From: Campylobacterales bacterium | GTDB lineage: Bacteria; Campylobacterota; Campylobacteria; Campylobacterales; Hydrogenimonadaceae | Reading direction: 5' to 3' | NCBI GenBank assembly: GCA_027067015.1 | Contig: JAMOMS010000157.1 | Coordinates: 1 to 11,150, forward strand | DNA length: 11,150 bases | Shown here: positions 6,215 to 11,150 of the stretch, in pieces | How the letters are laid out: each line of letters opens with the position of its first letter | Numbering within the stretch: position 1 is the stretch's first letter | The notes under the pieces: model-generated | Database searches by the model: none | The model's input: the letters and a program-made list of their open reading frames with translations, nothing else | What the model was told of the DNA's origin: nothing | Program-made: the position numbers and the translations under genes

Positions 6215-6796
6215 TTAAACGATTCGGGGGTTGACAAACCGCTCCCCGCGAATCAGCTTCTCAAACATGGCCGGATCACGCCACTCCTCCATGACCCGTT
6301 TGGAGAAGACTATCTTATCCAACGAAACGGGACCCATTGTGGAGTCATAGGCGTCCTGCCGGTCAGCCCGGGCGAAGCCGGTCTCCGTCTCGTGCACCGT
6401 CACGGCGTGCAGACGGACACCGGTTTCGCCGTTGACAAACTCGGTCTGCTCCAATACCCTGTCAACAAGCAAAAAGATGGTGCGGGCAAACTGCTCGGCG
6501 CTGGGGTTGACGGGCAGTTGTACCCACCGCTCGCTCCAACGCTTCATATCTTTCAGATAGGCCGGGTCATCCCCGCTCCATAGTGTTACGGCATGATCGA
6601 AACTGTCGATAAAATCTTTGATCATCCCTTTGGTCAGGCCAAAATCGTAAACCATCTCTCCCCGATCCAGCCGATCGGCCTCGAAAAAGAGCTCGACTTT
6701 ATATGAGTGCCCGTGCAAACTCCGGCTACAGCGCCGGGAGGTGCAGTTGCGCACGATGTGGGCGTTCTCAAAACGAAAAAGTTTGCGAATGATCAC
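6215..6796 (-). CDS. queD: 6-carboxy-5,6,7,8-tetrahydropterin synthase QueD
   Basis: A 193-residue member of the 6-pyruvoyl-tetrahydropterin synthase family, which makes 6-carboxytetrahydropterin from dihydroneopterin triphosphate in queuosine synthesis. Zinc ligands are H13 (FENAHI), H28 and H30 (LHGHSY); C18 and C23 lie just before them, where the catalytic cysteine is expected; the FDH pair (D67, H68) and E136 in HETETG match the remaining active-site positions. It is longer than the roughly 120-residue E. coli enzyme, with an insertion around 70-95 and about 50 extra residues at the C-terminus. The start is GTG at 6796, overlapping the queE stop as GTGA, because GGAGG (6808-6804) lies seven bases upstream; an upstream in-frame ATG at 6817 lies inside queE and is less likely. 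The overlap indicates coupled translation with queE, the next enzyme of the pathway. Confidence 0.93.
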   Translation of the reverse strand: MIIRKLFRFENAHIVRNCTSRRCSRSLHGHSYKVELFFEADRLDRGEMVYDFGLTKGMIKDFIDSFDHAVTLWSGDDPAYLKDMKRWSERWVQLPVNPSAEQFARTIFLLVDRVLEQTEFVNGETGVRLHAVTVHETETGFARADRQDAYDSTMGPVSLDKIVFSKRVMEEWRDPAMFEKLIRGERFVNPRIV

Positions 6797-7539
6797 CGCT
6801 TCTCCTCCCTGTTCCATAGCCGCACATGCAATCGGTCGCTGTAGCGGTACCCTTTCTCAAGACAAAAGGCGGCCACCGCCGGGGCGTTTTGGGCCAGTTG
6901 GGTCGCGTTATCCCCCAAAGGCATACAGTAAACCTCGTTCCCAAATCCCGCCACGATCTCCTCGATCTCCTCTTTGTAAGTGAGGGCGGGATCGACGGTA
7001 AATTTAAAAAAGGAGTCCCGCCCCCGGGTGGCCAACTGCATGATAGCCGAGGGAACCACCCGTTTAGATAGAGGTTCGCCGCTGTTGGCCAGTTTGACTG
7101 CCATGGCGAATGTCACCCCCTCATAGTAACCCAACCTTTCAAAATCGGGCGCCAGGGTGGCGTTGGTCTCTATGGTTACCTCAAAGCCTTCCCTCACCAG
7201 CCACCCAACCAGGCCGTAAAAGGCGGGGTCTTCCCTGTAAATCATCGGCTCGCCGCCGGTAATAACCGCGTGGGGACGGTAACCGGCCTCCTCCACATAC
7301 CCCCGCACGATCGCTACCAGGTCGCCGGCACGCTCAAAGATTTGCCACCCCTTTTTAAAACGCTTGCTGTCCACCGCCCGCAACGTATCGCACCCCGCCA
7401 CGCGCTCACCGTCAATCTCATAAACGCCAAACCCGGGACAACGCAGGTTACACCCGCCAAAACGCAAAAATATAGAAGGCACGCCCACATGGCGCCCTTC
7501 ACCCTGAATGGAAAAAAAGTGCTCAACCAGATAGACCAT
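6793..7539 (-). CDS. queE: 7-carboxy-7-deazaguanine synthase QueE (variant radical SAM motif)
   Basis: A 248-residue radical SAM enzyme that converts 6-carboxytetrahydropterin to 7-carboxy-7-deazaguanine, the ring-contraction step towards preQ0 and queuosine. Landmarks are FSIQGEGRHVG (9-19), FGGCNLRC (27-34), TGGEP (94-98) and the C-terminal RLHVRLWN (236-243). The iron-sulfur motif is unusual: C30-x3-C34, then 15 residues before C50 in the CDT signature, whereas the common form is CX3CX2CDT. The frame is open throughout, so this is an insertion and not an error; I believe close Campylobacterota copies share it. The start is ATG at 7539, overlapping the moaA stop by one base (TGATG); the frame stays open upstream to 7596 inside moaA, but homology begins at the ATG. 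The Shine-Dalgarno match is weak, consistent with coupling. Confidence 0.93.
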   Translation of the reverse strand: MVYLVEHFFSIQGEGRHVGVPSIFLRFGGCNLRCPGFGVYEIDGERVAGCDTLRAVDSKRFKKGWQIFERAGDLVAIVRGYVEEAGYRPHAVITGGEPMIYREDPAFYGLVGWLVREGFEVTIETNATLAPDFERLGYYEGVTFAMAVKLANSGEPLSKRVVPSAIMQLATRGRDSFFKFTVDPALTYKEEIEEIVAGFGNEVYCMPLGDNATQLAQNAPAVAAFCLEKGYRYSDRLHVRLWNREEKR

Positions 7540-8504
7540 CACCCGCCCGTCTGATAAAAGGCCCGGTTGGACTCTTCGCACTGCTCTTCCCCCCAACGGT
7601 TCTTTTCGGGCTTGTTGCGAAGCACTTCGCGCAAAATCTCGCTCGCCTCGTCAATCCGCCCCGCCTTGACCGCCTCGCGGATGCTCATCGCCTCGTCAAA
7701 ATAGAGGCAGGGAATCAGGTGCCCCTCGGCGGTGAGGCGAATGCGGTTGCAGGTTTCGCAAAAGTCGTGCTTGTGGGGGTCGATAATGCCAAACTTGTAC
7801 CCTTCATCCGTCATGTAATAAAACGCGGGACTGCTTCCTTCCCGTCCCAGCTTCTTAAAACGGTAGCGCTTTCTTATATGATCCAAAATCTCCTTGCCCG
7901 TCAAGCCTTTGAGCTCTCCGTGGGCATGGACATTCTCCATATACTCAATATAGCGTATGGTCATGCCGCGGGCCTTGGCGTAATCCATCACATCCACAAT
8001 TTCATCTTCGTTGATGTGTTTGAGCGGCACCATATTGACTTTGACCTTCAACCCCGCTTTCAGCGCGGCCTCCACGCCCTCTAAAACCTTGCGCAAAACA
8101 TCTTTTTGGGCGATCCGGTAGGCGATATGGGGTTTGAGTGTGTCAATGGAGACGTTAATGCGCTTGAGCCCCGCGTTTTTTAGGCGCTCGGCACACTCGG
8201 CAAGCAGATAGCCGTTGGTGGTCAAAGCCAGGTCAATATCGGGTTTGTGGTTGTGAATCATCGCCACAAAGCTGTCCAGGTCCTCGCGCAAAAGTGGCTC
8301 GCCTCCGGTAATGCGCACTTTGTCAATGCCTTCGTCAATGGCCACTTTCACAAAGGAAAAGAGCTCCTCAAAAGTGAGCAGGTTCTCGTTTGGCACCCAC
8401 GAAAAGGGCTTTTCGGGCATACAGTACTGGCATCGGAAATTGCACCGTTCGGTAACGGAGATACGAAGATAGTTGACCGTACGGCCATGACCGTCAATGA
8501 GCAT
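7539..8504 (-). CDS. moaA: GTP 3',8-cyclase MoaA (molybdenum cofactor synthesis)
   Basis: A 321-residue radical SAM enzyme that, with MoaC, turns GTP into cyclic pyranopterin monophosphate. The N-terminal [4Fe-4S] cluster binds C21, C25 and C28 ([11 protein letters not shown]); TGGEPLLR is at 67-73; the second, GTP-binding cluster uses C249, C252 and C266 (FCETCNRIR, then IPC). The C-terminal Gly-Gly (320-321), needed for catalysis in studied MoaA proteins, is present (YQTGG). Length is normal. The ATG at 8504 has GGGAG five bases upstream and a -10-like TAAAAT about 30 bases away. It is the first gene of an overlapping moaA-queE-queD set. The cofactor would serve periplasmic molybdoenzymes such as nitrate reductase or formate dehydrogenase, none of which is in the window. 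Confidence 0.97.
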   Translation of the reverse strand: MLIDGHGRTVNYLRISVTERCNFRCQYCMPEKPFSWVPNENLLTFEELFSFVKVAIDEGIDKVRITGGEPLLREDLDSFVAMIHNHKPDIDLALTTNGYLLAECAERLKNAGLKRINVSIDTLKPHIAYRIAQKDVLRKVLEGVEAALKAGLKVKVNMVPLKHINEDEIVDVMDYAKARGMTIRYIEYMENVHAHGELKGLTGKEILDHIRKRYRFKKLGREGSSPAFYYMTDEGYKFGIIDPHKHDFCETCNRIRLTAEGHLIPCLYFDEAMSIREAVKAGRIDEASEILREVLRNKPEKNRWGEEQCEESNRAFYQTGG

Positions 8505-8532
8505 ACGACTCCCAGCTAATTAAAGTGGGACT

Positions 8533-8538
8533 ATTTTA
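8533..8538 (-). promoter_or_regulatory. Putative -10 box of the moaA-queE-queD transcript
   Basis: TAAAAT on the minus strand lies 28 bases before the moaA ATG, with T-rich DNA upstream and no clear -35 hexamer, as expected for Campylobacterota. The predicted start near 8526 gives a leader of about 22 nt, too short for a molybdenum-cofactor riboswitch. The strong terminator just upstream makes a promoter here necessary. Confidence 0.5.
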
Positions 8539-8562
8539 CTCCAAATTGTGAAAAAGAAGATT

Positions 8563-8598
8563 AAAAAAAGAGGCGGTCGCGGAAAAAAACCGCGACCG
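8563..8598 (-). terminator. Intrinsic terminator of the pet operon
   Basis: On the minus strand, CGGTCGCGG and CCGCGACCG form a perfect 9-bp G/C-rich stem with a seven-T loop, beginning six bases after the petC stop codon. Four bases after the stem comes a run of seven T (8569-8563). This is a textbook Rho-independent terminator separating petABC from moaA. Confidence 0.92.
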
Positions 8599-8603
8599 AA
8601 AGA

Positions 8604-9533
8604 TTAATGAAGTTCGCGCCAGAGGCTCTGTTTCCACAGATAAGCAAGAATGGCGAAGATGAAGAGATAGATCATCACTTTCACACCGACGCTGGTGCGC
8701 TCATGCCGTTTGGCATCACCCACATCGGCCATATGCTCAATCACCTTCTCTGCCGCTTCGGCCGTTACACCCACGCGGGGCATCGCCGTACCGTGAAGCA
8801 GGTTTTGCGGATTCTCCATGAAGGTTTTAAGATAGTGCTCGCCGCGACTGCGGATATACATGGAAAGATCGGGCGGCAGTTTACCCAGGTATTTGGTCAG
8901 ATAATCCTGATACTCCAGCACTTTGGCTTCAAAGAGCAGTTCATCTTTTTTATGCTTGAACTTGGGTTTCTCACCAATCTGCGTCCAGTTATCATAATGC
9001 ATGGCGTGACAGCGGCCGCAAGCCAGTTCATACGCCTCTTTGGGGGTTACATCTTTCTTGGCGATAGACTTCAGGTAAGCCACAATATCAGCCACTTCCT
9101 GATCCTTGTCGCCGCCGACGCCGTAAAAGGCGGGCATCGGGTAGGCACGACCCATTTTAGAGAATTTGTGCTCAACCATCAGAGCGTGCTCGGGATTTTT
9201 GATCAGCGCGGCCAGGAATTTTTCATCATAAACAGAACCGGCGTTGCTCAGATCGGGCGGGTTGACGCCAAAGCTGGCCGCCGCGGCATTGGGATCCATC
9301 GGCGCGGGCATACCGGCGGCTTTGACACCGTGACAACCGGTACAGCCGGCGCTCAGGAAAGTCTGGGCGCCGCGCTGGGCGTCACCTTTTTTGGTCAGAG
9401 CGGGCAGGTCGTCATATTTGAAACCGTCGCTCTCGACATGCGGATGCATGACGGAGTGAGCATAGGGCTCCACTCCCCAGTAGGTCAGCAGTGTAAAGAA
9501 TACGACTACTCCGAGAATTTTCAATTCTTTCAT
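8604..9533 (-). CDS. petC: Dihaem cytochrome c subunit of the quinol:cytochrome c oxidoreductase (PetC)
   Basis: A 309-residue membrane-anchored dihaem cytochrome c, the electron-output subunit of a bc1-type complex. An N-terminal transmembrane or uncleaved signal helix lies at about 5-20. The first haem site is CTGCH (C64, C67, H68) and the second CGRCH (C172, C175, H176), 108 residues apart, indicating two cytochrome c domains in place of the classical single-haem c1. MPAF (133-136) and AMPRVG (250-255) offer methionine axial ligands. A second membrane helix (about 282-300) ends the protein, with a short basic tail WREL. It takes electrons from the Rieske cluster and passes them to periplasmic cytochromes. 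The start is ATG at 9533 with AGGAGG five bases upstream; the frame stays open to 9614, but that would overlap petB heavily and has no ribosome site. The overall type matches the dihaem PetC known in Campylobacter and Helicobacter. Confidence 0.95.
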   Translation of the reverse strand: MKELKILGVVVFFTLLTYWGVEPYAHSVMHPHVESDGFKYDDLPALTKKGDAQRGAQTFLSAGCTGCHGVKAAGMPAPMDPNAAAASFGVNPPDLSNAGSVYDEKFLAALIKNPEHALMVEHKFSKMGRAYPMPAFYGVGGDKDQEVADIVAYLKSIAKKDVTPKEAYELACGRCHAMHYDNWTQIGEKPKFKHKKDELLFEAKVLEYQDYLTKYLGKLPPDLSMYIRSRGEHYLKTFMENPQNLLHGTAMPRVGVTAEAAEKVIEHMADVGDAKRHERTSVGVKVMIYLFIFAILAYLWKQSLWRELH

Positions 9534-9543
9534 TCCAGCCTCC

Positions 9544-10758
9544 TTACACTGCTTTTTCGTTTTTGGTAATGAACGGCAGGGCAACCCAGAGGCCGATGAA
9601 GACCACGGCGGCAACCAGGCCGATCGTACTATAGATACCCTGCGGCGGCAGTTTACCCATGACCGTCAGGACAATCATATCCACCAGCAGAATCCAGAAC
9701 CAGTATTTAAACGCACCGCGACGGCTGGCGGGCGCCACGTTGGGGCTCTTGTCCAAAAACGGCAGGGCAAAGAAGATCACCTGCGCGAAGCCAAAGGCGA
9801 TCAGACCGGGATCTTTGGGGAAGGGCCGCAGAATCTCGTAACTCCAGAGGAAGTACCACTCGGGATAGATGTGCGGCGGTGTCTTCAGACCGTCAGCCGG
9901 ATCGAAGTTGATGGGGTCCATGGCGAAATCGAAGTGCCAGAAGACCAGGTAGAAGTAGAAGATCAGGAAGATGCTCACGACGAACATATCCTTACTCATA
10001 AAGTCGTTGGCGAAGCGGATAACCTTGGCCTCTTTTTTGTTACCGGCCAGATACTTTTTGGCTTCGGCGTCAAAGTCGATCTCCTCACCGTCTTGGTTGT
10101 TGACGTGGGGGATGCGCAGGGTACCAAAATGCAGGCCGATCAGCGCCATGATCACCAACGGCAAAAGCAGGACGTGCAACATAAAGAAACGATCCAAAAA
10201 CGCCTGTCCGGGCACGTAGTCACCGCGAATCCACTCGACCAGGCCGTTAAGCTCAAGGCTACCGAGGCTAAAGAGGTTGGTAATAACCATACCGGCCCAG
10301 TAGCTCATCTGTCCCCAGGGAAGCATATAACCGCTGAAAGCTTCAGCGCTGAAGGTGACAAAGAGCAACATACCGGAAATCCAGATCATCTCCCGACCCT
10401 TCTTGTAAGAGCCGTAATAGATACCGGTAAACATATGAATGTAGATGATCAAAAAGACCACCGACGCCGCCACCGCGTGCATATGCCGCCACAGCCAACC
10501 AAACTCCACCTCTTTCATGATGGTGTAGTTAACACTGTCAAACGCCAGCTTGACGTTGGGTTGATAGTACATCAACAGGAAAATTCCCGAAACCAGGAGA
10601 ATGCCGAAAGTCACGGCCAGAACCATCCCCATGGCCCAGAGGAAGTTGATGTTTTTGGGAATCCAGTACTCCTCGGCCAGAACACGGCGCAGGGTTTTGA
10701 TCGCCAGCCGCTGATCCAGCCACTCTTCCAGACTGTTCGCTTTTTCAAAATGTGCCAT
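9544..10758 (-). CDS. petB: Cytochrome b subunit of the quinol:cytochrome c oxidoreductase (PetB)
   Basis: A 404-residue cytochrome b with an N-terminal b6-like half and a C-terminal subunit IV-like half fused in one chain of about eight helices. Haem ligands are H94 and H108 in the second helix and H195 and H210 in the fourth. The quinol-oxidation site shows GYMLPWGQMSYW (143-154) and the PEWY motif (299-302, then FLWSYEILR). The first histidine pair is spaced 14 apart as in all cytochromes b, the second 15 apart, the spacing I associate with cytochrome b6. The protein oxidises quinol, here presumably menaquinol, and sends one electron to the Rieske protein and one through the two b haems to the quinone-reduction site. 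The ATG follows petA by 12 bases with AAAGGAG overlapping the petA stop; petC follows after 10 bases. One operon. Confidence 0.97.
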   Translation of the reverse strand: MAHFEKANSLEEWLDQRLAIKTLRRVLAEEYWIPKNINFLWAMGMVLAVTFGILLVSGIFLLMYYQPNVKLAFDSVNYTIMKEVEFGWLWRHMHAVAASVVFLIIYIHMFTGIYYGSYKKGREMIWISGMLLFVTFSAEAFSGYMLPWGQMSYWAGMVITNLFSLGSLELNGLVEWIRGDYVPGQAFLDRFFMLHVLLLPLVIMALIGLHFGTLRIPHVNNQDGEEIDFDAEAKKYLAGNKKEAKVIRFANDFMSKDMFVVSIFLIFYFYLVFWHFDFAMDPINFDPADGLKTPPHIYPEWYFLWSYEILRPFPKDPGLIAFGFAQVIFFALPFLDKSPNVAPASRRGAFKYWFWILLVDMIVLTVMGKLPPQGIYSTIGLVAAVVFIGLWVALPFITKNEKAV

Positions 10759-10770
10759 TTACCTGCTCCT

Positions 10771-11150
10771 TTAGGCGAGAACGCCTGCTTCTTTCATCTT
10801 CTTATACTCGGGACCCTCTTCACCCAGAACAATGGTGGTACCTTCCAGTTTGAAGGGGGGAATCACCATCGGGCTCGGCGGCGGCGGAAGGGTGTTGATG
10901 CCGCTGGCGTCAAACTCGCCGCCGTGACAGGCGCATTTGAAGTCGTGCTTGTCGGGCCGATAGGCGGGGATACATCCCAGGTGGGTACACAGGCCGATGC
11001 AGACCAGGAAGTGATCTTTACCCACGATCACGTCGCGCGCCGTCTCCTCCTTGGATTGCTTGGCCACCATTTCGGGGGTTTTTTTCAGAATGAAGATGGG
11101 CTTACCGCGCCATTTTTCCACATTGAGCACGTTGGGTTCAGCGGCGGAGA
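10771..11150 (-). CDS. petA: Rieske iron-sulfur subunit of the quinol:cytochrome c oxidoreductase (PetA), 5' end outside window
   Basis: The last 125 codons of a Rieske protein; the reading frame is open through the window edge at 11150, so the signal/membrane helix and the start are missing. Cluster-binding box I is CTHLGCIP (C54, H56, C59 of the visible fragment) and box II is CACHGGEFD (C72, C74, H75), giving two Cys and two His ligands to the [2Fe-2S] cluster and the conserved disulfide C59-C74. A proline-rich loop (TLPPPPSPMVIPPF) follows, the usual Pro loop covering the cluster. Box II has Gly and Phe where ubiquinol-type Rieske proteins carry Ser and Tyr, the hydrogen-bond donors that raise the redox potential, so a low-potential, menaquinol-linked enzyme is predicted. 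The protein works at the periplasmic face, taking the first electron from quinol at PetB. An internal GTG at 11130 is not the start. Confidence 0.96.
   Translation of the reverse strand, partial: SAAEPNVLNVEKWRGKPIFILKKTPEMVAKQSKEETARDVIVGKDHFLVCIGLCTHLGCIPAYRPDKHDFKCACHGGEFDASGINTLPPPPSPMVIPPFKLEGTTIVLGEEGPEYKKMKEAGVLA

Noticed and set aside
6793..6817. Possible preQ1 riboswitch for the queuosine genes
   Set aside because: queE and queD overlap their upstream genes and the moaA leader is only about 22 nt, leaving no space for an aptamer.
7540..7596. N-terminal extension of queE upstream of 7539
   Set aside because: It would lie wholly inside moaA, and QueE homology begins at the ATG that overlaps the moaA stop.
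8510..8531. Inverted repeat TCCCA/TGGGA that could hide the moaA ribosome binding site
   Set aside because: The predicted transcript starts near 8526, so most of the left arm would not be transcribed; the stem is only five pairs with an 11-base loop.
8607..9569. Long plus-strand open frame opposite petC (320 codons)
   Set aside because: It lies antiparallel to an unmistakable dihaem cytochrome gene, and its product is His/Gly-rich without any family resemblance; it is an antisense shadow of the coding frame.
9534..9614. N-terminal extension of petC
   Set aside because: The ATG at 9533 has an excellent AGGAGG site and is followed at once by the membrane helix; the extension overlaps petB by about 70 bases.
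1..11150. Mobile elements, CRISPR arrays, tRNA or toxin-antitoxin genes
   Set aside because: No repeats with spacers, transposase motifs, tRNA-like folds or small two-gene toxin modules were seen; the gaps between genes are all shorter than about 120 bases.

Overview
This 11.15 kb window is a dense chromosomal segment in which every supportable gene lies on the minus strand, so transcription runs from the high coordinates to the low ones. The gene content and order point to a member of the Campylobacterota (former Epsilonproteobacteria). From memory, the order moaA-queE-queD-haem lipoprotein-membrane protein-rsmE-rpmE-rsmI-rlmB-membrane protein-periplasmic protein-aminotransferase is the same as Campylobacter jejuni Cj0161c down to Cj0150c. 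The G+C content looks well above that of Campylobacter (judged by eye, not computed), which suggests a deep-branching vent or sediment lineage such as Sulfurovum or Nitratifractor relatives. The genus is an inference.

Region 1 (11150 to about 8563) is the 3' part of a quinol:cytochrome c oxidoreductase (bc1-type) operon: Rieske protein petA (cut by the window edge), cytochrome b petB and dihaem cytochrome c petC, closed by a strong intrinsic terminator. The Rieske cluster-binding loop lacks the Ser and Tyr that raise redox potential in ubiquinol-type enzymes, which fits a menaquinol-oxidising complex.

Region 2 (8540 to 5622) starts at its own promoter and carries moaA (molybdenum cofactor), queE and queD (7-deazaguanine/queuosine), joined by start/stop overlaps, followed by a monohaem c-type lipoprotein on a long Ala/Glu/Lys stalk. 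QueE has an unusual CX3CX15C iron-sulfur motif.

Region 3 (5588 to 2591) holds translation-related genes: a small membrane protein with rsmE (16S rRNA m3U1498), then rpmE (ribosomal protein bL31) and rsmI (16S rRNA Cm1402), then rlmB/TrmH-like (23S rRNA 2'-O-methyltransferase). rpmE has a near-consensus sigma70-type promoter and a structured leader. Two genes here, the small membrane protein and rlmB, have a -10 box exactly six bases before the ATG and no Shine-Dalgarno sequence, so they may be leaderless.

Region 4 (2598 to 1) continues through overlapping genes into a RodZ-like membrane protein, a secreted protein of unknown function and an AlaC-like aminotransferase whose 3' end is outside the window.

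No mobile element, CRISPR array, tRNA, rRNA or phage gene was seen. The region is mostly conserved housekeeping DNA. I did not find a new multi-gene system; the points of interest are variant motifs, leader structures and poorly characterised small genes.
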